Source of the DNA: an uncultured Methylococcaceae bacterium
GTDB taxonomy: Bacteria > Pseudomonadota > Gammaproteobacteria > Methylococcales > Methylomonadaceae
DNA: 43,712 nt
Direction of reading: 5' to 3'
NCBI GenBank assembly: GCA_903863905.1
Contig: CAIPDT010000158.1
Location: 1-43,712 of the forward strand
The notes under the pieces are model-generated. The model did not search any database. It was not told the origin of the DNA and worked only from the letters and a program-made list of their open reading frames with translations. The first letter of the stretch is position 1; the number at the start of each line of letters is the position of its first letter. This document shows, piece after piece, positions 6,669 through 14,890 of the stretch. A program made the translations under genes and the position numbers.

Positions 6669-7062
6669 CATGATAAATGTATTTAATTTTCTCTGACGAG
6701 TCATCCTTGCCATTCGTGCGTTTTAACGCGAAAATGCTGGGCAATGAAAAGATATTACCCAGATGCTGCAGGGGTAATTCCTTGCAGTTTCCCTGATAAT
6801 AACTTGGTATTAAAGAGCAGACCTTAGCGGTAATGGACAGCTTAATTGCCGCAACAGCACAACCAGTTTTACGCCACGGAAGCCCTGGTGGATTGGGTAA
6901 TTGTCGCCGAACACAATCAATTGCATCTTTTTTCTCCGGTGTTCGGCGACAATTATCCTGATCGGCTTCAATATCAATAAGCTTATCCAATTCATTCTCG
7001 ATTTCCTGGAATAAGACTCCTGCTTCAAGCGCCTTATCCATCAATGCAAATAATGCTGGCAA
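6655..7062 (-). CDS. Doubtful open frame made of rearranged pieces
   Basis: The frame runs 135 codons from a TTG at 7060-7062, with a TAG only five codons upstream. The first ~45 residues (LPALFALMDKALEAGVLFQE, IENELDKLIDIEADQDN) look like real helical protein. The centre is the inverted repeat at 6898-6955, and after it the text is cysteine- and proline-rich with no family I recognise. Within it, out of frame, lies a copy of the UPF0175 antitoxin start. I read this as fused debris rather than a functional gene. Confidence 0.3.
   Translation of the reverse strand: MPALFALMDKALEAGVLFQEIENELDKLIDIEADQDNCRRTPEKKDAIDCVRRQLPNPPGLPWRKTGCAVAAIKLSITAKVCSLIPSYYQGNCKELPLQHLGNIFSLPSIFALKRTNGKDDSSEKIKYIYHVADN
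6898..6955. repeat. Perfect 17-bp inverted repeat around a copied antitoxin start
   Basis: Arms at 6898-6914 and 6939-6955 (TAATTGTCGCCGAACAC and its exact complement) enclose 24 bases. On the minus strand these hold CTCCGG's complement, a poly-A ribosome site and ATGCAATTGATT, that is the ribosome site and first codons of the UPF0175 gene at 2810-2850 with one extra base in the A-run. The stem would be very stable in RNA or single-stranded DNA. It could mark template switching or an insertion into a palindrome. Confidence 0.75.
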
Positions 7063-7077
7063 GCAGGGATAGCGACT

Positions 7078-7330
7078 CTAAATATCAAACGCATCTTGAT
7101 AAGATTGCGTTTCAGCATTTATTGCATATATATTCTGCGACTTATCCTTGAGCTTAAATTTACTATTTTTATTATTTTTTCTATTTCCCACTTCAGTTTT
7201 CCCCACCAATTTGTCAAATATTGTTCTTATAGTTTCAAATTCTGACACTCATAATTTTTATCAAAAACCACGTAATCAGGCTCGAGCATCAAAACTCTAT
7301 CAGAAATGAAGTTTTTCAGACCTACTGTAG
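7078..7330 (-). pseudogene. Frameshifted remnant of an unknown gene
   Basis: Two consecutive minus-strand frames look like one protein broken by a shift. The first reads TVGLKNFISDRVLMLEPDYV then VFDKNY and soon stops. The second begins at about 7248 with VSEFETIRTIFDKLVGKTEV, continues through a Lys/Asn-rich stretch and ends in QNIYAINAETQSYQDAFDI before a TAG at about 7078-7080. A one-base change near 7250 would join them. I do not recognise the family. It lies just downstream of the DUF262 gene. Confidence 0.4.
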
Positions 7331-7332
7331 TC

Positions 7333-9234
7333 TTAATGCATCGTATATTCCGCTTCAGATGTATCCTCATCCTCCTCAACATCTTCCAATTCTTCCCGAA
7401 CTTCGCCAATAAAGAGTTTTTTTCCAGTCGCATGTTCGATGAGCACCAAAAGTTGCTTTTGTCGGTCAACCATAAAAGCGTCAAAATCGTTACTATATAA
7501 AAGTGACGGGCTAATCAGATGGGATTTAAGGTAAGAATCAAGATTATCGCGTGGAATTGGCGGCGTTACAGCATCACCTTTCTGCAATTTAGCAAGATAA
7601 TCTGATGGGGCAACACCGCCGATAATCCGATTTGTCCGGTACGAAAGTGGCGTCTTGTTGATAATGGAATCAAAAACATCAGGTTTTATACCCTGCTTTT
7701 TACACCAATCTTGCGGAAATATGTGGTGAATATCTACATTTTCCCCAAAGAAATTTGTAAGGCCGAATTCCCGACCAGATCGAAAGTCACGTGCACCCTC
7801 TTTCATCAAAAGAGCATTAATACCCTTGTAAGCTGCCGAGAGACGCATGCGCATGGTTTTCAGCCTATCAGCCCGAAACATAGTTTCACTTACCGTTGAT
7901 GGTTCTGGTCCACCTATTAGCCAAGCGGGAACTTCCATGAAGTCACGTGCAATACGTGTATCAACTGCTGAACCATAAAGTTCACCAAATACGCCATTCC
8001 AATACCATCGCACCAGCTTTGCACGATTGGCTTCATGCCCCGAAGCGTCCCCAATATCGGCTAGGATCGCTGCCAATGGAATGATTTGAGACTGATACGG
8101 AAGATCAAAAATACGATAGATATGAAGTGAAAACAGAAACTCAGCCGCTTTGACAAAGCCATGTTCAACTTGTTTTTCATATTTCTTATATGCATTAAGA
8201 GGCAGATTTAATAATGCCTGACGATTGCCAGTGACCGCAGGTAATTCCTTGCCCTGCTTTCCCGCTGTCTCTGCTGCACGTCGCCGATCGCGTGTATAGA
8301 AAAGCGAAATTGCCTGAAGAAAATCGGTATTTGATACGTTATTTAGGATTCCGTTATCGGCCCCGGCAAGGCTGTGAGTTTCTGCAAAACGGTGATGTCT
8401 CCCTTTGTAAGATTCGTCTCCATACCAATCTTTTCTCAATTCATGACCTGAAGTAGCATACATTGCTGTAACAAGCTCAAAAGCATCGAGTGGTTTTCCT
8501 CCAGTGTTAACTTTTTCAAAGACAACACATACAGCTTCCTTCGAGGTCGATTGATCAAGTGCAATTACCGGCACATGATAATCTTTAAAGTTTTCTAGTA
8601 TATGTCTCTTGAAATCCCGAAACTCTGTACGTACGCTCTTATTTTGGTCTCCACTCCAATACTCGTCGAACCCATCTTGCCAGTTATCCCAATCAAAGAC
8701 CTGTGAAACCGGATACATGAGAGTGGCATATTCCAATTCTACTGATGAAATATTCAATACCTCTTCCCTGCCAAAATCGGATCGAACTATCCGGTCCTCA
8801 GGAATGCTGACAATTGCCTCTTCGCGATCTACTGATAGATCAAGTGCTTTTCGAATGTCGATATAGAACCAGCGTTTTACTTTTTTCTTCTTTGGGGTAA
8901 CTGTTTCAACAACCTGTCCCCGCAAGCTAACCTGATAAAGCGAAGTCATTCTTTGTTGACCATCAAGTAGTAATGAACGTGGAATTGTCTGTTTCGCAGT
9001 AACAGGAGCACCTTCGACAGGTCTAGGCTTAAAATCTACTGAACCACCCCTATCAAGTGTCATGAGTGCGCCTACAGGGAACGCCCTAGAAATTGAAGCG
9101 ATCAAACTCTTTATTCTATCTTCATCCCAAACCCAACTGCGCTGGAAGTCTGGCAACTGCAAAATACCACTATGGCATTCGTCGAGAAGTTCTTTTAAAC
9201 GAATAGGGTTTGTCTTAAAAGTTGATCCAGCCAT
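7333..9234 (-). CDS. GmrSD-family DUF262/HNH restriction nuclease
   Basis: A 633-residue single-chain protein of the GmrSD type, expected to be a type IV-like nuclease that attacks modified phage DNA. The N-terminal DUF262 (ParB-like) domain shows QLPDFQRSWVWDEDRIKSLI at about 26-45 and the signature DGQQRMTSLY at 91-100, proposed to bind and hydrolyse nucleotide. FEKVNTGGKPLDAFELV at about 239-255 belongs to the same domain. The C-terminal half ends in an HNH-type (DUF1524-like) nuclease with DIHHIFPQDWC at 501-511 and the follow-up Asn in INKTPLSYRTNRI. The tail (about 612-630) is very acidic. It stands alone, reading on the minus strand with remnants on both sides; length and motifs are complete. 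The 110-base AT-rich gap upstream presumably holds its promoter. Confidence 0.9.
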   Translation of the reverse strand: MAGSTFKTNPIRLKELLDECHSGILQLPDFQRSWVWDEDRIKSLIASISRAFPVGALMTLDRGGSVDFKPRPVEGAPVTAKQTIPRSLLLDGQQRMTSLYQVSLRGQVVETVTPKKKKVKRWFYIDIRKALDLSVDREEAIVSIPEDRIVRSDFGREEVLNISSVELEYATLMYPVSQVFDWDNWQDGFDEYWSGDQNKSVRTEFRDFKRHILENFKDYHVPVIALDQSTSKEAVCVVFEKVNTGGKPLDAFELVTAMYATSGHELRKDWYGDESYKGRHHRFAETHSLAGADNGILNNVSNTDFLQAISLFYTRDRRRAAETAGKQGKELPAVTGNRQALLNLPLNAYKKYEKQVEHGFVKAAEFLFSLHIYRIFDLPYQSQIIPLAAILADIGDASGHEANRAKLVRWYWNGVFGELYGSAVDTRIARDFMEVPAWLIGGPEPSTVSETMFRADRLKTMRMRLSAAYKGINALLMKEGARDFRSGREFGLTNFFGENVDIHHIFPQDWCKKQGIKPDVFDSIINKTPLSYRTNRIIGGVAPSDYLAKLQKGDAVTPPIPRDNLDSYLKSHLISPSLLYSNDFDAFMVDRQKQLLVLIEHATGKKLFIGEVREELEDVEEDEDTSEAEYTMH

Positions 9235-9334
9235 TTTTAGGGAGACTCCATAGTTTTTGATAATTACAACTTATTTGATTATTTGTTGATTCTTTTTTAT
9301 CTTAAATTTATTTTGTTAGGTCTTCCAAGTACTA

Positions 9335-9590
9335 TTACTGCTCACCTAACGCCTTATAAACAGCATCCATACGATCTGCAAAGAAACTAATCTGAATTTT
9401 GAAAACAATTCAGCCAATACTGTAGGTATATCAGACGCAGATGACATAAGTAACAATACCCTCTTTACGCCTCTCTCTAATGTCAGTTGTAAACAACCTG
9501 CTAAATCTTCAACGAGATTAATCAAGCCACCCAAAGTCATACCATCCATAATCACTATTTTTACCTGAAGTGGTTTATTCAATAAGATAC
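9335..9590 (-). pseudogene. brxL: BREX BrxL, C-terminal remnant with frameshift
   Basis: The minus strand encodes the end of BrxL, the Lon-like AAA+ protein of type I BREX phage defence. MTLGGLINLVEDLAGCLQL, ERGVKRVLLLMSSASDIP and TVLAELFSKF match the terminal protease-like region, though with changed residues (a VLLPM-type motif reads VLLLM). After FSK the frame shifts: the expected ending ISFFADRMDAVYKALGEQ is present in the next frame and stops at 9335-9337. Everything N-terminal is missing. The upstream edge at about 9580-9590 is fused directly to an HsdR fragment. Confidence 0.8.
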
Positions 9591-9758
9591 AAATAACACA
9601 TAATCTGCCGGCCCCACGTCGGTCAAATATTCTTTAACGGCGATACCCACGCCAGCATTGAGATTAACTTGTTTTAAACTCTGAATAACCCAGCCACAAG
9701 CGATCAACTGCCTGTCAATGTTATCTCTAGCTATTTGCTCTGGATTTTGATTGACCAT
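9579..9758 (-). pseudogene. hsdR: Type I restriction enzyme HsdR, N-terminal remnant
   Basis: An ATG at 9756-9758 opens 59 codons closely like the start of EcoEI-type HsdR subunits: MVNQNPEQIARDNIDRQLI, ACGWVIQ, NLNAGVGIAVKEYLTDVGPA and DYVLFV. The frame runs into the BrxL remnant and stops at 9579-9581, just before the catalytic Asp and ExK of the restriction nuclease should appear. It can have no nuclease or translocase activity. The related but separate HsdR at the right end of the window is cut at the other end. Confidence 0.85.
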
Positions 9759-10111
9759 GAGTTAAGGAGGATTAGCGGCTAATGAATAAAGACTAAGATT
9801 GTGCTTATTCTACAATCTACTGGATTAATGAGCTATTAAAATAACAGGATGGGCTTAACTATGGGTGTACTGTGTGAAAATGTAGATGAATTCTGCCGCA
9901 TTAACCTGACAATCACTTTACTCAACAGTGACAGCCAGATTAAGCATTGAGGTGTACGCGGGGGGCGGGGGGGTAAGCCCTCCACATGACAACTTGCTTG
10001 AGTGGATGTTCTTGTTTTCTGGTCTAATCTTTACTTCAGTCCCTGTGCAACCGACTAATATAGGGTTATTAACGCAGCAAACATCAATTTAACTTTCATT
10101 CTACCCCCCCC
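9759..10111. other. Gene-free stretch with G- and C-runs
   Basis: No convincing gene is visible. A plus-strand frame of 33 codons at 9849-9950 (starting MGLTMGVLCENVDEFCRI) could be the stub of a transposase but cannot be assigned. A G-rich run at 9960-9975 and a C-run at 10104-10111 face each other about 140 bases apart and may be the worn ends of a small insertion. This is the boundary between the defence remnants and the next gene. Confidence 0.4.
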
Positions 10112-10726
10112 TTAACTCACTCTAAACGAAACAAAAGGGCAAAAATCAGTCGTCCCCGAGGCCGATACGGTGGCGACTCTGAAATCATACATAACCCCAG
10201 GCACTAAACCCTCTAAAGTAAAATGCGCGCACGTGGTCATGGGGCCAGCTATCCAATCATTTTCTAAGCCGTCTAAAGCATGAATCCTATACTGCCAATA
10301 ATAAATGGCGGCATTTAAAACGGCTTTAGCAATCACATTCACTTGACCCGCATGTATGCCATTAAACACGTCTATAATGGATTTAAGTTTATAGACCGGT
10401 TGTTTGCTCGCATTAAAACCACTGCTTAAGATTTGCGTTTGATTGCCATTGGCGGTGTGTTCAACATAAGATGCTAAAATTCGATATGCGGCATCACATA
10501 ACGCTTCTTTATCCCGCATTACAGATATAGCGATACGACTTCCATCAGCCGCTGCTATAATCGCAGCTTCCAAACCATTTAATAATTCCCTCACCTCTAT
10601 TAAAGAAATATACGGTGCCAAAAAATAAGGGTTACCCGTTAACTTATCCAAAACATTAGTATAAAAAGCTAGCTTTTCATAAATGTTAAATTTAACGTAT
10701 TCATTCATGACTTTTATTTTCTTCAT
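10112..10726 (-). CDS. Fibronectin type III-like domain protein
   Basis: The frame encodes 204 residues from an ATG at 10724-10726. Residues about 15-115 are helical (KLAFYTNVLDKLTGNPYFLA, VRELLNGLEAAIIAAADGS). Residues about 118-204 look like one fibronectin type III module: YYWQYRIHALDGLENDW and a strand pair around TLEGLVPGVMYDFRVATVSA. It lacks a signal peptide, so it is probably cytoplasmic or phage/plasmid-derived. I know similar helical-plus-FN3 proteins as scattered accessory genes but no tested role. No coupled neighbour is present. Confidence 0.65.
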   Translation of the reverse strand: MKKIKVMNEYVKFNIYEKLAFYTNVLDKLTGNPYFLAPYISLIEVRELLNGLEAAIIAAADGSRIAISVMRDKEALCDAAYRILASYVEHTANGNQTQILSSGFNASKQPVYKLKSIIDVFNGIHAGQVNVIAKAVLNAAIYYWQYRIHALDGLENDWIAGPMTTCAHFTLEGLVPGVMYDFRVATVSASGTTDFCPFVSFRVS

Positions 10727-10945
10727 TTGAAAACCTCCCTTAAAACAATTAAAAAACGAATCCTATCTTATGAAAGTAGACTATATTTTTCAAAAGACAA
10801 GGAAACCACCCAAATGAGTTAAAATAAATTTTTATTAGCTCCTTTTACAAATATAGTGCGCCTAATTTAACTTTATTAAGCCGTATTAACAGCATAACCA
10901 TTGATATCCACTGGGTTTTATTTGTTTTCCTCGGTGATCTTTATG

Positions 10946-11215
10946 TTTGCCACCCGCTTACTTATATTATCAATTAGCTTCCCTGTATAACCCGCTGGCT
11001 TCTATGTGTTTTCGTCTGGAAACTTTTGTTTGCCATCGGCTTACTTATGTTATCAATTAGTTTCCCTGTATAACCCGCTGGCTTCTATGTGTTTTCAACT
11101 GGAAACTTTTGTTTGCCATCGGCTTACTTATGTTATCAATTAGCTTCCCTGTATAACCCGCTGGCTTACTTATGTTATCGATTGGCTTCTATGTATAACC
11201 CGCTGGCCTCCCTTT
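10946..11215. repeat. 83-bp tandem repeats, about three copies
   Basis: Units start with TTTGCCA at 10946, 11029 and 11112, an exact period of 83. Each unit holds CTTACTTATGTTATCAATTA, a CCCTGTATAACCCGCTGG block and TTCTATGTGTTTTC. Each looks like a diverged dimer of ~41-42 bases, as CTTxCTTATG and CTTCTATGTG, then CCCGCTGG and CCATCGG, recur at half the period. The third copy decays into shorter pieces (11160-11215). As 83 is not a multiple of three and stops recur, it is not coding. The flanks 10727-10945 and 11216-11426 hold nothing I can name. Confidence 0.85.
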
Positions 11216-11426
11216 GTTTTTGCCTGAAGCAGCGCATTAATAGGCAAAACTGGCGTATTAATCTCAACATCACAGCTTTAACCGCACTTTACCGCCTTAA
11301 ACCCTGCTTCTCAGCGTTTTTCACTTTAACTATGGGCTAGATTAATGCTATCCTGTCAACTTAAATCAGCTTCGCCCTAAAGCCTGTCTAGGCACCCCAA
11401 AAATCATTCAAACACCACTCCCCACT

Positions 11427-11798
11427 ATGAAAATAACAGTACGAGAACTTAAAAAAGTATTAGAAAATGCCTTACTTAATGATGGCCCAATGGAACAGCT
11501 TTTATTTGAATATGAATTTGAAGATATGATGGGCGAGTTATTAGAAACATTAATAACCGATAAAGATGACTATCTGTTTGCTCTAACCACCCATAAAAAT
11601 GATGTCACTGGTCATGAAGATACCGCCATTCTATTACTTGAGCCCAATGGTGAGGTGCATGTGAATGAAGTTGCCAGAGATAAACTCAAAGAGATATGGG
11701 AAGGCAGTTACGTAAAGAACATGAAACAATTAATCCCTGATTTTGCCAAACAATTACATGCCGGTGATATCCCTATTAATGGTATCAAAGCCGTCTAA
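11427..11798 (+). CDS. Small acidic hypothetical protein
   Basis: A 123-residue soluble acidic protein starting MKITVRELKKVLENALLNDG, with no signal or membrane segment. The middle (DDYLFALTTHKNDV, then EDTAILLLEPNGEVHVNE) suggests an alternating alpha/beta fold, and the end is helical (NMKQLIPDFAKQLHAGDIP). I do not recognise a family. No clear ribosome site precedes the ATG, which starts right after CCCCACT. It lies 49 bases before the arsenite transporter gene in the same direction and might be cotranscribed with it, but nothing ties the functions together. Confidence 0.65.
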   Translation: MKITVRELKKVLENALLNDGPMEQLLFEYEFEDMMGELLETLITDKDDYLFALTTHKNDVTGHEDTAILLLEPNGEVHVNEVARDKLKEIWEGSYVKNMKQLIPDFAKQLHAGDIPINGIKAV

Positions 11799-11847
11799 GC
11801 GCTTTACTTCACCTATCAACGTTACCACTGCCTCGCTGAGATAAAAT

Positions 11848-12903
11848 ATGACCGCGCCTGCTTGCCCTAATCCTCGCTTATCGTTTTTAGATCGTTTTTT
11901 AACCCTGTGGATTTTTATCGCTATGGCCATTGGGGTTGGTTTTGGCTTCTTATTTCCTACGGAAGTCAGTCAATTTAATCAGGCTGTCTCGGTTGGCACC
12001 ACGAATATTCCCATTGCAATCGGTTTAATTTTAATGATGTATCCACCCTTAGCCAAAGTGCATTATGAAGAATTGGGTGATGTATTTCTTAATTGGCGGA
12101 TCTTGGGCGTGTCGTTAATCCAAAACTGGCTTATCGGCCCGTTGTTAATGTTTGTGCTGGCTATCGTGTTTTTAAGAGATTATCCCGAATACATGGCCGG
12201 GCTTATTATGATTGGTTTGGCGCGTTGTATTGCCATGGTGATTGTTTGGAATGAACTGGCCAAAGGCGATAACCAATACTGTGCCGCCTTGGTGGCGTTT
12301 AATAGTGTGTTTCAGGTGTTATTTTTTGGCGTCTACGCCTGGTTTTTTATGACTATCTTGCCGCCGTTGTTTGGTTTGCAAGGCAGTTTAGTTGCCATTA
12401 CCATTGGTCAAATTGCCCAAAGCGTCTTTATCTATCTAGGCATTCCTTTTATAGCGGGTTTTACTACTCGTTTTATCTTAGTGAGACTCAAGGGCAAAGA
12501 TTGGTATCAACATCAGTTTGTGCCTAAAATTAGCCCACTAACCTTGATTGCACTGTTATTTACGATCTTGGTGATGTTTTCTTTAAAAGGTGAATTGATT
12601 ATCCAATTACCGATGGATGTAATTCGAATTGCTATTCCGCTGTTAATTTACTTCATCATCATGTTTTTGGTGAGCTTCTTGATGGGTAAAGCCGTGGGGG
12701 CAGATTACAGCAAGACCACCACACTGGCTTTTACCGCCGCCAGCAATAATTTCGAATTAGCGATTGCTGTGGCAGTGGCAGTATTTGGAATTAATAGCGG
12801 TGCGGCTTTTACGGCGGTCATTGGGCCGTTGATAGAAGTCCCTGTGATGATTGCTTTAGTCAATGTGGCGTTTTATTTTCGTACACACTTGTTTAAGCAC
12901 TGA
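11848..12903 (+). CDS. acr3: Acr3 family arsenite efflux transporter
   Basis: A 351-residue inner-membrane protein with about ten hydrophobic segments, of the Acr3 branch of the BART superfamily. It exports arsenite using the proton-motive force. Diagnostic stretches are [40 protein letters not shown] (holding the Cys essential in Acr3), [19 protein letters not shown] and [13 protein letters not shown] with the conserved Glu residues. Most acr3 genes sit with arsR and arsC; neither is here, so regulation is unclear. The downstream neighbour yggS is convergent, with its stop two bases away. Complete and probably functional. Confidence 0.93.
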   Translation: MTAPACPNPRLSFLDRFLTLWIFIAMAIGVGFGFLFPTEVSQFNQAVSVGTTNIPIAIGLILMMYPPLAKVHYEELGDVFLNWRILGVSLIQNWLIGPLLMFVLAIVFLRDYPEYMAGLIMIGLARCIAMVIVWNELAKGDNQYCAALVAFNSVFQVLFFGVYAWFFMTILPPLFGLQGSLVAITIGQIAQSVFIYLGIPFIAGFTTRFILVRLKGKDWYQHQFVPKISPLTLIALLFTILVMFSLKGELIIQLPMDVIRIAIPLLIYFIIMFLVSFLMGKAVGADYSKTTTLAFTAASNNFELAIAVAVAVFGINSGAAFTAVIGPLIEVPVMIALVNVAFYFRTHLFKH

Positions 12904-12905
12904 GC

Positions 12906-13583
12906 TTAACTATAATCTCGTGCCCCAAACAAGGCGGTACCTATTCTAACGATGGTTGAGCCTTCGGCAATGGCGGCGGTTAAATCACCGCTCATCCCAT
13001 AAGAATAGGTATCCAAACTAGGATCATGTAGCGCTTTAACCGCATCAGATAAGATTTTAAAAGGGTGACGTTGTTTTTCAAAGTCGTCTTCTGATTCAGG
13101 TACCGCCATCACCCCTCGTAATACTAAATGGGGTAACTCTCGCACCTGTGCACATAACTCAGGCAATTCGGCTAAACGAATACCCGATTTACTGGCTTCG
13201 CCGCTAATGTTTACTTGTAAACAGATATTTAAAGGCGGTAACTGGGCGGGTCGCTGAGCACTCAGCCGTTGTGCAATTTTTAAACTGTCCACACTGTGTA
13301 CCCACGAAAAATGCTGGGCAATCAGTTTGGTTTTATTCGATTGAATGGGCCCAATAAAGTGCCATGTAATGTCATAAGCGCCTAAGGCGCTTTGTTTTTG
13401 TATCGCTTCCTGACAATAATTTTCCCCAAAATGCCGTTGTCCGGCATAATACACCCGTGCAATCTCTTCTACGGTTTTTGTTTTACTCACCGCTAATAAT
13501 TGAACTGAGCTAGGCGCTCGGTGATAAGTCTGTTCTGCTTGTCTAATCTGGGTAAGTAAAGCTTTTAGTTTTGTCTCGATCAT
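12906..13583 (-). CDS. yggS: PLP homeostasis protein, YggS family
   Basis: A 225-residue fold-III alanine-racemase-like protein that binds pyridoxal phosphate and buffers its supply. The PLP lysine is in LLAVSKTKTVEEI (Lys34). Other signatures are HFGENYCQEA, WHFIGPIQSNKTK, HSVDSLKIAQRL, NISGEASKSG and the phosphate-binding YGMSGDLTAAIAEGSTIVRI. It is divergent from pilT, the arrangement seen in Pseudomonas and many other gammaproteobacteria. Both promoters must lie in the ~110 bases between them. Confidence 0.95.
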   Translation of the reverse strand: MIETKLKALLTQIRQAEQTYHRAPSSVQLLAVSKTKTVEEIARVYYAGQRHFGENYCQEAIQKQSALGAYDITWHFIGPIQSNKTKLIAQHFSWVHSVDSLKIAQRLSAQRPAQLPPLNICLQVNISGEASKSGIRLAELPELCAQVRELPHLVLRGVMAVPESEDDFEKQRHPFKILSDAVKALHDPSLDTYSYGMSGDLTAAIAEGSTIVRIGTALFGARDYS

Positions 13584-13696
13584 GATTTTAAAAATAATTA
13601 AAAAACGCTAAGACGGCATCACTCAAAAAAACGAGTCTAGCCGCTCGGTGAAATATATTAACCTTGTTTATAATCGTTACTTTACCAGAGAATACA

Positions 13697-14746
13697 ATGG
13701 ATATTACAGAATTACTCAGCTTCGCGGTTAAAAACAAGGCTTCTGATTTACATTTATCCGCGGGGCTACCTCCCATGATGCGGGTTGATGGTGATATTCA
13801 TCGCTTTAACATGGGTAGCTTAGATCATCAAACGGTGCTTGCACTCATTAATAGCGTAATGAATGATAAGCAACGCCTTGCTTATGCACAACACCTAGAA
13901 ACAGACTTTGCTTTTTCTCTATCAGCCCTAGCCCGCTTTAGAGTTAACGCCTTTACTCAAGAACGCGGTGCTGCTGCTGTTTTTAGAGTTATTCCCTCAC
14001 AGGTCTTTAGCTTAGAAGACTTAGGCGCCCCAGCATTTCTGACTGAACTCACCCAAAAACTAAATGGCCTTATTTTAATCACGGGCCCAACTAGTTCCGG
14101 TAAATCGACCACCTTAGCGGCGATGATAAATCATCTTAATAATATCCATCAGAGTCATATTATTACTATTGAAGATCCGATAGAGTTTATCCATGAAAGT
14201 AAAAACTGCTTAATTAATCAAAGAGAAGTACACCGTGATACCCATACCTTTAATGATGCCTTGCGCTCCGCCCTTAGAGAAGATCCTAATATTATTATGA
14301 TCGGTGAAATGCGCGATTTAGAAACCATTCGCTTGGCCTTAACGGCTGCAGAAACAGGGCATTTAGTGCTAGGCACGTTACACACTACGTCTGCTGCAAG
14401 AACCATTGATCGTATTATTGATGTATTTCCAGCGGGTGAAAAAAATATGATTCGAACCATGTTATCAGAATCATTACAGGCGGTTATCTCTCAAACGTTG
14501 CTTAAAAAAATAGGCGGGCACCGAATAGCAGCTTTTGAAGTAATGGTGGGCACACCGGCCATTAGAAATTTAATTAGAGAAGCCAAAGTAGCACAGATGT
14601 ATTCGGCCATTCAAACCGGTCGTAAAGAAGGAATGCAAACCTTAGATCAAAATTTAAAAGATTTGATGGATAACGGTTTGATATCTAGATCAGAAGCCTT
14701 AACTAAGGTGGTTAATAAGGACGGTTTTAACCCGGCGGCTCATTAA
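13697..14746 (+). CDS. pilT: Type IV pilus retraction ATPase PilT
   Basis: The protein has 349 residues if translation starts at the ATG at 13697 (MDITELLSFAVKNKASDLHL), the family's usual start; a longer frame from 13664 adds 11 residues. Motifs: Walker A GPTSSGKSTT at 130-139 (PilT usually has GPTGSGKST, so the second Ser is unusual but tolerable), Asp box IEDPIEF at 158-164, Walker B GEMRDLETI near 203-211 and His box GHLVLGTLHTTSA near 221. The end has the AIRNLIREAK retraction signature. It powers pilus depolymerisation at the inner-membrane platform. PilU, often next to pilT, is absent; the following gene trpC is convergent. Confidence 0.93.
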   Translation: MDITELLSFAVKNKASDLHLSAGLPPMMRVDGDIHRFNMGSLDHQTVLALINSVMNDKQRLAYAQHLETDFAFSLSALARFRVNAFTQERGAAAVFRVIPSQVFSLEDLGAPAFLTELTQKLNGLILITGPTSSGKSTTLAAMINHLNNIHQSHIITIEDPIEFIHESKNCLINQREVHRDTHTFNDALRSALREDPNIIMIGEMRDLETIRLALTAAETGHLVLGTLHTTSAARTIDRIIDVFPAGEKNMIRTMLSESLQAVISQTLLKKIGGHRIAAFEVMVGTPAIRNLIREAKVAQMYSAIQTGRKEGMQTLDQNLKDLMDNGLISRSEALTKVVNKDGFNPAAH

Positions 14747-14890
14747 CCCCCCTTTTTATTTAATAATGTTATTTAAAACGGAAACAGGATGTGACTTCTG
14801 ATGACAAAGTCTCCAGCACGGCGGGTGTTTTACGTCCAGATATCTTACTTCGTCAGTGCTTGAGTTTTAAAATGCCAAGGTCAGCCGTGT

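Noticed and set aside
6810-7028. 72-codon minus frame containing a UPF0175-like MQLIV start
   Set aside because: Only the first five codons match the antitoxin; the rest is unrelated, so it is a copied fragment.
7227-7484. 85-codon minus frame as a gene
   Set aside because: Its upstream half is the shadow of the DUF262 gene end; only the part below 7330 looks like protein and is described as a remnant.
9849-9950. 33-codon plus-strand frame (MGLTMGVLCENVDEFCRI...) as a transposase start
   Set aside because: Too short, no ribosome site and no family match I could defend.
9955-10111. Small mobile element bounded by G- and C-runs
   Set aside because: The runs are homopolymer-like and imperfect, without target duplication or a recognisable end sequence.
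10946-11215. CRISPR array
   Set aside because: Repeats are contiguous and 83 bp long with no unique spacers and no cas genes nearby.
11089-11340. 83-codon plus-strand frame over the tandem repeats
   Set aside because: Its repeated CYQLASLYNPLA-type text merely translates the DNA repeat; the 83-base period breaks frame in other copies.
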